Assembly: GCA_041749535.1 (NCBI GenBank)
Contig: JBGTBE010000076.1
Span: forward strand, 1 to 29,469
Direction of reading: 5' to 3'
Length of the DNA: 29,469 bases
Source: JBBQZU01 sp041749535
GTDB taxonomy: Bacteria > Bacteroidota > Bacteroidia > Flavobacteriales_D > Cryomorphaceae
In this document: positions 17,192-25,279 of the stretch, in pieces
Layout of the letters: every line of letters begins with the position of its first letter
Position numbering within the stretch: the first letter of the stretch is position 1
Notes under the pieces: generated by a model
Databases searched by the model: none
Seen by the model: only the letters and a program-made list of their open reading frames with translations
Told to the model about the DNA's origin: nothing
Program-made: the position numbers and the translations under genes

Positions 17192-18543
17192 GAAAGTCTT
17201 TGTGTTTCTGTGAGGCCTGCATACGCCATCACAGGGAGTATGAAGTATAGAAAGGTGGGATAAAAAGTAGGTGTAACACTGATGCTGTAAAGCAACAAAG
17301 TGAGCATGCCCGAATGTATTAAGAAACGCTGAGCAATACCCATGGCGGCTGCGCTGCGTATGGTTTTCCACAAAAGGCTGATGTAGAGCAATAGTCCAGC
17401 TGCGCCCGTGGTAAAGAGAATGCGAAAAAAATCGTTGTGCGAACCTACGCCTATGTAATTGAAGGCAGATTCTAAGCGCAGGGGCATACCGAATAACTGA
17501 ACAAATACGGGCTGCTCAAAGTAATTGTCCATCATTCTGCGCCACCTTCCCATGCGCCCGTGAAAAAGCTGGTCATAGTCTTTCTCACCCACGTACACAG
17601 CCAAATCGGTTTCGAGCAGTGGGCTAATTCTTTCTTCTATTACGGTGCTTCCCCAAATGCTGAATGCCAGCCCTCCTATGAGAATCATACCCAGCGCAAC
17701 ATGCCGGTTTGCCGTACGGAAATTATACACCAGAAACAGGGCGAGAAGTACCATGAAAGTAGAGTAGGTAGCCGTGTGGTGAATGTTCAGGAGGCCTGCC
17801 ACACCGAGAACCATGACTGCCATCAATACCCTTATTAAAATCGACTTTCGCACAAGGTGCTGCCTCGAAAAATAAAAATAGCAGGCAATCAGGGTGCTGA
17901 AAACAATGTACATACCATAACTTACTACATCACCAAAGCCCCCTTGTATACGGGTGAGACCTCTGCTTTCCTGAATGGCCACAGGGCCCGAAAACAACTC
18001 GAACAGCAGGACCAGCCCAACAAAAATGGTGGAGTAAAGCATGGTTTGAAGTACTCCATGAAGGTCGCGAAGGTCGCGCACCAATAGCCTGATAAAAAAG
18101 TACAAATACACGGGCATGGAAATCTTCAGAAAGAACTCGAAGGTCATTAATGAAAGGGGATCCAGAAACAAGAGCATGAGGCTATTCAGCAGCAGCAGGA
18201 TAGACCAAAGGGCGAATGCTTTGTCTATGAAAGTGAAACGAAAGTTCTGGAGCCTCACCATAGCGCTGATGCAAAGCAATGGTGTGAGCACCCCTGCTAT
18301 GTAAGGTGGTGATATAAATGGACTCACTTCTTTGAGAAAATAAAAACTATCGATAAGTGGCCTTACGAGCAACAACAGAGGGAACCACCGCAGCAGCCAC
18401 GGCAAGTCACCAATCCATTTTTTCCACTCTTTGAAAGTCAAGGCTAGAATGCGGTTACACCAACCTGCAAAGTAAGCAGAGATGCTTGTAGGCGCCTTGC
18501 CTTGCAGCAAATAGTTTTGAACGGGAAATCCGCACGATGGCAT
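17170..18543 (-). CDS. O-antigen ligase/polymerase (Wzy/WaaL-like) membrane protein
   Basis: This 457-residue protein has about ten hydrophobic segments, starting near residue 52. A long extracytoplasmic region (about 295-370) contains EERISPLLE, HGRMGRWRRMMDNYF and GVGSHNDFFRIL. The HN-x-F-F motif just before a transmembrane helix (FTTGAAGLLLYISLLW) is the signature of the Wzy_C/O-antigen-ligase family, and an earlier loop has RGLTRIQGGFGDVVSYG. Such proteins join or ligate undecaprenyl-linked glycans at the outer face of the inner membrane. The start at ATG 18543 lies 20 bp after the upstream amidotransferase stop. Whether it is a polymerase or a ligase cannot be settled by sequence. Confidence 0.8.
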   Translation of the reverse strand: MPSCGFPVQNYLLQGKAPTSISAYFAGWCNRILALTFKEWKKWIGDLPWLLRWFPLLLLVRPLIDSFYFLKEVSPFISPPYIAGVLTPLLCISAMVRLQNFRFTFIDKAFALWSILLLLNSLMLLFLDPLSLMTFEFFLKISMPVYLYFFIRLLVRDLRDLHGVLQTMLYSTIFVGLVLLFELFSGPVAIQESRGLTRIQGGFGDVVSYGMYIVFSTLIACYFYFSRQHLVRKSILIRVLMAVMVLGVAGLLNIHHTATYSTFMVLLALFLVYNFRTANRHVALGMILIGGLAFSIWGSTVIEERISPLLETDLAVYVGEKDYDQLFHGRMGRWRRMMDNYFEQPVFVQLFGMPLRLESAFNYIGVGSHNDFFRILFTTGAAGLLLYISLLWKTIRSAAAMGIAQRFLIHSGMLTLLLYSISVTPTFYPTFLYFILPVMAYAGLTETQRLSWNGHPY

Positions 18544-18563
18544 TATTCAAAGCAGGAGAAAGG

Positions 18564-20462
18564 CTATTCAGAAATCCTTACTTCAAAGAGATGCAGCCAC
18601 CGGAGCAGGGACCAAACCCTCCAGAATTCGCTGAGGTGCTCAGGCTGGCTCAACCCAGAAGTCAGCAGTTTGTTCAGCGCATTTCTGTCTATACAATCTG
18701 GCACAGGGGTTTCGCTCAAGAGGGCCACCAACTGGGGTTGGAGCTCCTTCATCCATCTTTCCTGCGGGGCAACGAACCCAAGTTTGTCCTTGCGCCAGGC
18801 AAGCTTCGCCAAGCCAGCATTTTCCAATTCCAGCCTTACGGGATATTTGGTCCAGCCATTGTGCATCAATGTACCCGGACTTTGTTCCAATGCCCACTCC
18901 ACCAAGCGGTGGTCGAGAAATGGTACGCGGCTCTCTATGCCGAAACGCATGGCATTGCGGTCTTCATAGTGCAGCAACTCATACAAGCCATATTCAATGC
19001 TGCGCAGGGTTAGTTCTTTGAAATCTGAAGAGCCTCTCCGGGGTGAGGAGAGCTGTGAAGCTCCTTTTCTACAAGCTTGGGAAATGAGCTTCGAGCCAAT
19101 CCTGTTGCGCTTGCGCGCTGCCACTTGCAAGGGCCCTGGCAAAGCGTAAAAAGCAGCCCTGAGCATGGCTTTGCCCATGGCCGGATTGAAATTCTTCTTC
19201 AGCGCACTTAGATCCTTTCTAAACTGGCCTAGCCTTCCCTTCTTGAGAAGTCCGAGTAGATATGCTCCTGCAAATGGATAATACCCACCCAGCACTTCAT
19301 CCGCTCCCTGCCCATCGAGCAGGACTTTCATGCCTTTTGATGCGGCGAGTTGCATTACGCTGTATTGAGCGAAGATGGATGCTGAGCCAATGGGCCGTTC
19401 TTGTAAGAGTATGAGCGCATCGAAACCCGAAATAAAATCGGGTGCCGTAGGTGTGGTAAAATGCTGCTCAAGCTTTGGATTGTCTTCAGCGACCTTACGC
19501 GCATAGCTGCTTTCGTCAATGGCCTCGTCGGGAAAGGTGCAGGTAAACGTTTTAAAAACTTCACTCCCTTGTGATGCCCGCACCACGATGGCGCTGCTGT
19601 CGAGCCCACCGCTCAGGCAGGAGCCCACCTCCACGTCGGCTATAAGGTGCTCGCGTATGCTTTCATCAAAAACTTCCTGAAAAGACTTCTTAGGGCCAGC
19701 GTGTGGTTGGGTTGGTTTGCGCAAATTGTAAAAGGCAAATTCCTCATGTTGCATGGAACCGAGGTTCCACCTTCTGAAATATCCTGGCTTTAGCGCAGAA
19801 ACCGAGTCAATAAATGTCTCATGCGGATTGTCGGTAGCGCCAAAGGTGAGAAACTGAAGCAGCTTGGTTTTGGACCATGTTGGATCGATGCCGGGCAAGC
19901 TGAGCAGTGGCTTTATTTCACTGCTGAATGCCAATCCTCTGTTTACTTCTGAAAAATAAAGGGGCTTTATCCCAAACCTGTCCCGGGAGAGAATGAGCTC
20001 ACCCTTTTCAAGATCGAGGATAGCCATGGCCCACATGCCACGAAATTCTGAAAAGCAAACTGTACCCAACCTGGCATACAGCTGCAATACCACTTCTGTA
20101 TCGGTTAGGGTGGTGGTACTGAGATTGTGGGTTTTGATCAGCTCGCGGAAATTGTAAATCTCACCGTTGAAAACAATATGAATATTGCGGCCCTCGGCCT
20201 TCATAGGCTGATGCCCCGCTGAAGAAAGATCAAGAATAGACAGGCGCCTGTGAAGGAGGGCATTGCTGCAGGAAAAATCATTTGGAAGGATGGCATGGGT
20301 CGCATCGCTGCTGCTGTGGCCAGCAAAAGCGCGCACCACCCCATTCTGCACCACTGCAAAACCCTCGTCGTCAGGACCCCGATGCCGAAGCAGAGAAGAA
20401 ACCCTGTGGAGGTGCGCACCGGTAAGAGACTCAAAATTCCACACGCCGAAAATACCACACAT
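18564..20462 (-). CDS. asnB: Second asparagine synthase-type glutamine amidotransferase
   Basis: The 632-residue protein begins MCGIFGVWNF with the nucleophilic Cys2. It has RHRGPDDEG, then an extra stretch of about 25 residues (AFAGHSSSDATHAILPNDFS) before LLHRRLSILDLSSAGHQP, and then NGEIYNFREL and TDTEVVLQLY. In the synthetase half, PP-loop SGGLDSS is at 284-290, followed by LDGQGADEVLGGYYPF and ESRVPFLDHRLVEWAL. All expected catalytic motifs are present. It differs clearly from the other copy in the same operon in the insert and in its C-terminus, so it is not a recent duplicate. The likely role is amidation of a second glycan carboxylate or a distinct precursor; an aspartate-specific enzyme is possible. 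Confidence 0.9.
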   Translation of the reverse strand: MCGIFGVWNFESLTGAHLHRVSSLLRHRGPDDEGFAVVQNGVVRAFAGHSSSDATHAILPNDFSCSNALLHRRLSILDLSSAGHQPMKAEGRNIHIVFNGEIYNFRELIKTHNLSTTTLTDTEVVLQLYARLGTVCFSEFRGMWAMAILDLEKGELILSRDRFGIKPLYFSEVNRGLAFSSEIKPLLSLPGIDPTWSKTKLLQFLTFGATDNPHETFIDSVSALKPGYFRRWNLGSMQHEEFAFYNLRKPTQPHAGPKKSFQEVFDESIREHLIADVEVGSCLSGGLDSSAIVVRASQGSEVFKTFTCTFPDEAIDESSYARKVAEDNPKLEQHFTTPTAPDFISGFDALILLQERPIGSASIFAQYSVMQLAASKGMKVLLDGQGADEVLGGYYPFAGAYLLGLLKKGRLGQFRKDLSALKKNFNPAMGKAMLRAAFYALPGPLQVAARKRNRIGSKLISQACRKGASQLSSPRRGSSDFKELTLRSIEYGLYELLHYEDRNAMRFGIESRVPFLDHRLVEWALEQSPGTLMHNGWTKYPVRLELENAGLAKLAWRKDKLGFVAPQERWMKELQPQLVALLSETPVPDCIDRNALNKLLTSGLSQPEHLSEFWRVWSLLRWLHLFEVRISE

Positions 20463-20480
20463 AGCTACCTAGAAATTGAG

Positions 20481-20488
20481 CGAATATA
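20481..20488 (-). promoter_or_regulatory. Weak internal promoter candidate before the second amidotransferase
   Basis: The minus strand reads TATATTCG (one mismatch to TAnnTTTG), 18 bp before ATG 20462. The flanking GGGTATATTCGC resembles GGGTATATTTGC at the methyltransferase promoter candidate (22377-22384). This could be an internal start within the operon. Confidence 0.28.
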
Positions 20489-20520
20489 CCCCTACCATTT
20501 ATGAAAGTGCCAAACAGACC

Positions 20521-21642
20521 TTATTTCCCGTAAAAGGAGCCATACAATTGCTTCATTTTGTGCGAGAATTTTTCAATTCCGAAGGACTTCTCTATGCTGT
20601 TCCTTATGTGATCTGGATCGAAAAGATGCAAAGTGGAACCCATTTGAACCATGGCTTTGGCTATTTCATCCACAGATGATGGCTCCACCTGAATGCCACA
20701 ACCTTCTGTAAAATAGTCGCATGGTCCCGTGCGATTGGTTACCACCAAAGGAAGGCCCGTGGACATAGCCTCTGCACCCACGAGCCCAAAACTTTCGAAA
20801 AGGCTTGGAAATACGAGGAATGATGCCTGGTGAAAATGACTGCACATCTCCTCCCTTGTAAGACTTTGTTGGATAAAAACCACACGCTCGTGGAGGGCAT
20901 GCTTGGAGATAAAAGCTTGTATGGAATCGGCTTCTACACCTGTACCACAAATAGTCAGGGTGTACCCGGAAAGTTTGTCGGCTACCTTCGCAAATGCCTG
21001 CAGGGTTCTCATTCCCCCCTTAAAAGGATCAAGGCGCCCAATAAACAGTATGTTCTTCCGGGCATCTAATGGTATTGTGCCAAGCCTGAACAACTCTGTG
21101 TCCACAGGATTTCCTAACACTTCAGCCCTGGCAGGAACTATTCCACTTTCTGTAATTTCTCTCTCCAGGTGCCGGCTCACAGGTAGTACACAATCTGCGG
21201 CATCCATCACAGTCTTCACCCTGCGGAGCAACAGTTTGCGATTGGCAATGCTGCTCCAGGGTCCAGTGTGCTCAGTGATCACCAAGGGCACCTTCCAATG
21301 CGTGGCCAACTTCAGCGCCCAGCCTCCTCGCAGTGCTGCTCCGTGAAGGTGTATGATGTCGGGGCGGGGCAACTTTCTTCCAAGACGGAAACTTTGGATT
21401 TCCCACCACCGGTAGGCCAGCATATTCAGTGGAGCAGGCCACTTCGATGAAAAAAGATGAAGGTCGAAAATTCTTGCGGGCATGTCCTGCGCATAAACGC
21501 CCCGGTACCAGGGATTTGAGTTGAACACCATCACTTCTGCAAATGCGGATAGCGCGTTGATCTGATCTCTCATGAAAATACCCGCTTCAGGCTGAAGGTC
21601 TGTGGGAAACAACTCCGGAATGAGCAGTACTTTCAAGGTCAA
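20521..21642 (-). CDS. GT4-family glycosyltransferase
   Basis: No in-frame ATG precedes the conserved first strand KVLLIPELFPTDLQPEAGIF, and an upstream stop lies at 21655. Translation must therefore begin at TTG 21642 (or TTG 21636). TTG 21642 overlaps the stop of the methyltransferase as TTGA, a classic coupling arrangement. The 373-residue GT-B protein shows HLHGAALRGGW, ITEHTGPWSS, KNILFIGRLDPFKGG and the EX7E motif ESFGLVGAE (within FPSLFESFGLVGAEAMSTG), all typical of GT4 retaining enzymes. Sugar specificity is unknown. Confidence 0.88.
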   Translation of the reverse strand: MTLKVLLIPELFPTDLQPEAGIFMRDQINALSAFAEVMVFNSNPWYRGVYAQDMPARIFDLHLFSSKWPAPLNMLAYRWWEIQSFRLGRKLPRPDIIHLHGAALRGGWALKLATHWKVPLVITEHTGPWSSIANRKLLLRRVKTVMDAADCVLPVSRHLEREITESGIVPARAEVLGNPVDTELFRLGTIPLDARKNILFIGRLDPFKGGMRTLQAFAKVADKLSGYTLTICGTGVEADSIQAFISKHALHERVVFIQQSLTREEMCSHFHQASFLVFPSLFESFGLVGAEAMSTGLPLVVTNRTGPCDYFTEGCGIQVEPSSVDEIAKAMVQMGSTLHLFDPDHIRNSIEKSFGIEKFSHKMKQLYGSFYGK

Positions 21643-22361
21643 TTCGCTGATTTTCTAAAGGCAAAGGTGGCATCACTTCCGCTGCCACGCGAGAGGCCCG
21701 GATGGCCAAAATATTTTCTGGTGAGCCTGTACTTGGCGTTGTTGCTGAAAAGCCTCGAGAACCCAAGAAAACTTTGGTTGTATGAGAATGCGCCCACTTT
21801 TTCGAAGCCAGCATCATGAATGGCTTGGATCATGTCCCGCTCCGGCACTTTGTTGAGCTTGTACTTATCGAGACCTATGATCCTGCGCAAGGCCAGATAC
21901 AGATGGATAATCCTTCCAAACCAATGTCGGCTGTCCGTGTTTTGGACAATGAGCAGCCCACCTGGTTTTACAAGGGCCATGCTTTCGGAAAGAAACCTGA
22001 ATGGATCGCTTATATGGGCGAGAATGCCAATATTGAGCACAAGGTCATACTGCTTTCCGGCAAAAGGGAATGCATAGAAATCGGAATTTACAAAAGTCAC
22101 TTTGTGGCTGTCAGTTGGGGCAATGCGCGATTTGGCCGTGGCCACCATATTTTCTGAAAAGTCCATCATGGTAAGATGTCCGAACTGCGCTAGAAAAGGG
22201 GCGGAGATGTCACCGGTACCGCAAGGCATATCAAGCACTTCGTTGAAATGTGTCCCTTCTATAAAATGGCCCACTGTTTCCGCGCGTATGCGCAGGTTGT
22301 AATTGTACGTAAGGTACACATCTGTCTGCTCAAAAAAAGCCTTTACTTCGCTGGTGTTCAT
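21639..22361 (-). CDS. SAM-dependent methyltransferase
   Basis: This 240-residue protein has the class I methyltransferase motif I VLDMPCGTGD (42-51), then an acidic strand end (LTMMDFSEN), a motif like VTFVNSDFYAFPFAGKQYD and LVLNIGILAHISDPF. The late motif VKPGGLLIVQNTDS is followed by a C-terminal part with several basic residues. It is a small-molecule type rather than a DNA methyltransferase. In this operon it most likely O-methylates a sugar or a chain end, which can control glycan length. A candidate promoter lies 15 bp upstream, and the downstream glycosyltransferase gene overlaps by 4 bp. Confidence 0.85.
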   Translation of the reverse strand: MNTSEVKAFFEQTDVYLTYNYNLRIRAETVGHFIEGTHFNEVLDMPCGTGDISAPFLAQFGHLTMMDFSENMVATAKSRIAPTDSHKVTFVNSDFYAFPFAGKQYDLVLNIGILAHISDPFRFLSESMALVKPGGLLIVQNTDSRHWFGRIIHLYLALRRIIGLDKYKLNKVPERDMIQAIHDAGFEKVGAFSYNQSFLGFSRLFSNNAKYRLTRKYFGHPGLSRGSGSDATFAFRKSAN

Positions 22362-22376
22362 CTAGGGTAGAGGGCG

Positions 22377-22384
22377 CAAATATA
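22377..22384 (-). promoter_or_regulatory. Candidate -7 promoter element for the methyltransferase
   Basis: The minus strand reads TATATTTG, an exact TAnnTTTG match 15 bp before ATG 22361. The spacing equals that at 28861-28868 and is one base shorter than at 847-854. No clear -33 element is seen. It would start transcription inside the polysaccharide cluster. Confidence 0.45.
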
Positions 22385-22409
22385 CCCAATGAATATGTTT
22401 CCTGAATTC

Positions 22410-23570
22410 CTATTTTGGTACGCTGCTTCGCCGCAAATGAATAGCATGTCCAAGCCTTTCGGCAATACCGCTCCATGCGAAGTGCGTTCGGGCATGCACT
22501 CTTATTTCAGCGGGCAGCACGTCCTGGCTTGTCACTTTTTGTACAGCCTTTTCCAAAGCCGATGCAAGTGAGCGGGGGTCATTGTCAGTGTAGCGTGTTC
22601 CGAACTTTCCAGAACTGCTCAGGTCTTTGAATGCAAACATTCCATCGTGCCCTACGATATAGGTGCCAAACCAAAGTGCTTCGGCGAAAGCGATGCCGAA
22701 AGATTCTACCCTGGATGGGAGAAAAAATATGCGGCTTCTGGCATAAATGCTGTACATCTCTGCCCTGTCAGAAATCAGGCCTGTGAACCGGATGCTCTGG
22801 GCTATTTCGGGGTTCTTTGCTTTTGCTATTTCCCACTTATTTCTAAAGGCTTCGGTCATCTCTCCTACTACCAATATTTGCCACCCCGTGAGCTGCAGAA
22901 ATGGCATGGCTTCGAGCAGCAACTCACAATTTTTCTCAGGGCTCCCCGCCCTTGTAACGGTAAGGATGATGTTTTCCTTTGCAAACCTATCAATGTCCTG
23001 AAGTTCTTCAATGTATAAATCATTTACACCGTTTGGCAAATACATGAACTTCCCGGCAATGCTGGGCCAGGTGCGTGAAGCGATCTGCACTCCTTCCGTA
23101 TTCTCTATGGAAATGAGGTCAGCTGCCTTAAAAAATCTTTTCTGTACAAGCTCCATCACCCACAACTTGAAGGTACCTTTTGCAAGTGGCTGAGGGTGTT
23201 CAAGGCGCGTGTTATAGGCATCCACCTTCACGTATAGAAAACCTTTAGGGTTGAGCCATTTGAACAAAATACCATACAACATGGTGCTACGCGAAAGGTG
23301 CAGCAGTTGTAATACGTGTATGTGCCGGGCATTCTTTCGCAGGTAGCGAATCATAGACTTCTGAAGAAAGAGAAAATGGCCCCTGTCGGTAAGCTTTTCC
23401 GTGCGCAAGTTTACGGCTTCGCCTTCGAGTGCAGGATAATGCGTAGAAGTGTACCGCCCGAGAAGTGTGGCTTCGTAACCGGCCTTTTCCTGCATAAACA
23501 GTGGAAGCAACCCTATATCCTTGGTGAGGTGTACATTCTCAATTTCAGGAAAAAAGGTAACCCAGCGCAT
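22410..23570 (-). CDS. GT4-family glycosyltransferase
   Basis: The 386-residue protein has a Rossmann-like N-terminal domain (MRWVTFFPEIENVHLTKDIG). The C-terminal domain contains PNGVNDLYIEEL, NIILTVTRAGSPEKNCELLL, WQILVVGEM and the EX7E motif ESFGIAFAE within LPSRVESFGIAFAEALWFG. These mark a GT4 retaining enzyme. A conserved HVLQLLHLSRSTMLYG segment in the N-terminal half is probably part of the acceptor side. Its ATG overlaps the stop of the upstream gene by one base, so the two are likely coupled. Sugar specificity is unknown. Confidence 0.87.
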   Translation of the reverse strand: MRWVTFFPEIENVHLTKDIGLLPLFMQEKAGYEATLLGRYTSTHYPALEGEAVNLRTEKLTDRGHFLFLQKSMIRYLRKNARHIHVLQLLHLSRSTMLYGILFKWLNPKGFLYVKVDAYNTRLEHPQPLAKGTFKLWVMELVQKRFFKAADLISIENTEGVQIASRTWPSIAGKFMYLPNGVNDLYIEELQDIDRFAKENIILTVTRAGSPEKNCELLLEAMPFLQLTGWQILVVGEMTEAFRNKWEIAKAKNPEIAQSIRFTGLISDRAEMYSIYARSRIFFLPSRVESFGIAFAEALWFGTYIVGHDGMFAFKDLSSSGKFGTRYTDNDPRSLASALEKAVQKVTSQDVLPAEIRVHARTHFAWSGIAERLGHAIHLRRSSVPK

Positions 23571-24286
23571 CAGTATTCTACTAAAAATCTATTGATCCCT
23601 ACACTTCTCAAGAGCCTGCGCTCAAGGCTCCGCACCATCATCTTATACGGGTTTCTAGCCAGGGACGCTCCGTGGCTGCCCGATATCCCCTCGTAAACAG
23701 GATTTTCGGGAAGCAGACGGGTGGAACTTTTAAGTGGTTCCTTCATCAGCACATCGTACAAAACATGCTCTATATATCTGTGTTGCTCGTCATTCGCATT
23801 GGCGTAAAGTCCGGTAATATGTTTAAGGTATTGGGACACCTGTACTGAAAAAAAACCTGTGATGGCCACCCTGCGTTTCTGGTGCAGGTCAATGTGCATG
23901 GGCGCCTGAAGTGCCTCCATCATGGAAGCTATGTTGCGCACAATATACCGACCTGTGATTTTAACCAACAGTGCATTTTCAGGAAGCAACTCCACCAACT
24001 GATCGAGCATATAAAACTCCTGAAAACCCTTCCCCCTGTCGGAATCGGGATGTGGGACGAAACGCTTTACCGTAAATCTTGGGTCCGCAAGAAACTTTTC
24101 AAAGCGAGGGTCAGCGTGCAGATTGTAAGTAGAATTTTCGGCAAACAAAATAGGGAAGGTAGTATGCGAAAGGTAAAACTCAAAGCTGCTGAGGTAATCG
24201 GAAATGCGGGCCTGCACATCCCTGCGGGATACATATGTGGTGCCGGGTTCAATGGTTCCGGTAAGTACAATCACCTTGTTGTGCAT
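23570..24286 (-). CDS. Uncharacterised protein of polysaccharide loci, possible glycosyltransferase
   Basis: I do not recognise this 238-residue protein with certainty. It starts with a strand VIVLTGTIEPG. Near residues 82-120 it shows DSDRGKGFQEFYMLD and LLVKITGRYIVRN, a pattern I recall from proteins in surface-polysaccharide clusters that look like glycosyltransferase A folds. A polar, basic C-terminus ends in RSLERRLLRSVGINRF. There is no signal peptide and no membrane helix, so it is cytoplasmic. It is the first gene of the minus-strand operon, 35 bp from the divergent sulfotransferase gene. The function is inferred only from location. Confidence 0.55.
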   Translation of the reverse strand: MHNKVIVLTGTIEPGTTYVSRRDVQARISDYLSSFEFYLSHTTFPILFAENSTYNLHADPRFEKFLADPRFTVKRFVPHPDSDRGKGFQEFYMLDQLVELLPENALLVKITGRYIVRNIASMMEALQAPMHIDLHQKRRVAITGFFSVQVSQYLKHITGLYANANDEQHRYIEHVLYDVLMKEPLKSSTRLLPENPVYEGISGSHGASLARNPYKMMVRSLERRLLRSVGINRFLVEY

Positions 24287-24321
24287 GAGGTAAAGATATG
24301 CGCAGAACCTGAATTGAAGCC

Positions 24322-25266
24322 ATGAGATATGTTGTAGTTTTGGACATGCCCAAAACCATTATCCACATTGGCATGCCGCGCACGGCGAGCACCTTTTTCC
24401 AGCGGGAGGTGTTCCCTTTTATTCAAGATTTTACATGTATTGGTCCTGAGGTAACACAACACAGCCCCAATTTTCAGCGACTACTATACCAGGATGATAC
24501 GCTGTGGCAACCTGATATTTTCAGACAATTATTGCCCAATACACCCAATGAGAATTTATTGATCTCCAATGAATTATTTTCTGGACAGGGGCTTACCCTC
24601 TCTGCAACAAACCGCACGCGTACAGCGCGAAGATTGAAGGAGCAATGGCCGGATGCTGAAATAGTCTTGTTAGTAAGAAACCAAGTGGACCTGCTTCAAT
24701 CGCTTTACGCAATTGGCGTATACGGTGGTCACCACATGTCGCCTGAGGAATTTCTCTACACCCCGGATTCAACGACAGTTCGCGATAAAGACCACTACCC
24801 AACTTTCGTTCTTGGCGAAAGCATGGAACCTTACCTGTACACCCCGTTGGTAGAACTATATGCTGCGCTATTTCAAAAAGTTCATGTTTTTCTTTTTGAA
24901 GATTTTGAAGCAATACCGAAAGAGTTTATGGTCAACTTCTCACAACGCTTCGGCTTGAGCATGGAGAAGAAACTTGATTATGGAAGGAAGCAAAACAGGA
25001 GCCTCAGCGCGCGTCAGTTGTATTACATCAAAATACTGAACCAGTGGAAACCGCTCCTGCAATCTGGAAGGTTAGGACGAGGATTATTCCGTATGAAGCT
25101 GCGGTTTATAGAAAGAAATTTGGGTGGCGGAAAGGCGTTTGCATTTTCTGATGAACTCAGGCAAGAGCTCAACTTGTATTATTTTCAGGACAATGCAAAG
25201 CTCAAGAAAATGCGTCCGGAACTAACTGCCATGGGCCATTTTGATGCGCATTATTTAAGGACTTAG
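24322..25266 (+). CDS. Sulfotransferase-like protein (PAPS-binding)
   Basis: This 314-residue protein has the 5'-phosphosulfate-binding pattern IGMPRTASTFFQ (16-27), analogous to GxPRTGTTxLQ. It also has a 3'-phosphate pattern EIVLLVRNQVDLLQSLY with Arg119 and Ser127. These are the two conserved elements of sulfotransferases that use PAPS. The family transfers sulfate to glycans or lipids. The gene is the only plus-strand gene of the locus and lies back-to-back with the rest of the cluster. Start choice is uncertain: ATG 24322 gives the full length, but ATG 24346 (MPKTIIHIGMPRT) is closer to the domain and lies just after a TAGTTTTG element. The acceptor is unknown. Confidence 0.75.
   Translation: MRYVVVLDMPKTIIHIGMPRTASTFFQREVFPFIQDFTCIGPEVTQHSPNFQRLLYQDDTLWQPDIFRQLLPNTPNENLLISNELFSGQGLTLSATNRTRTARRLKEQWPDAEIVLLVRNQVDLLQSLYAIGVYGGHHMSPEEFLYTPDSTTVRDKDHYPTFVLGESMEPYLYTPLVELYAALFQKVHVFLFEDFEAIPKEFMVNFSQRFGLSMEKKLDYGRKQNRSLSARQLYYIKILNQWKPLLQSGRLGRGLFRMKLRFIERNLGGGKAFAFSDELRQELNLYYFQDNAKLKKMRPELTAMGHFDAHYLRT
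24335..24342 (+). promoter_or_regulatory. -7-like element just before an internal ATG of the sulfotransferase gene
   Basis: TAGTTTTG matches TAnnTTTG exactly and ends 3 bp before ATG 24346. If active, it would give a leaderless or nearly leaderless mRNA starting at 24346. It may also be a chance match inside the coding region. Confidence 0.3.
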
Positions 25267-25279
25267 AGATCGTTCCTTA

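Noticed and set aside
17192..17371. Sixty-residue extension of the GT4 enzyme
   Set aside because: The extension lies within the upstream polymerase gene and has no similarity to the family; the domain begins at MERPP.
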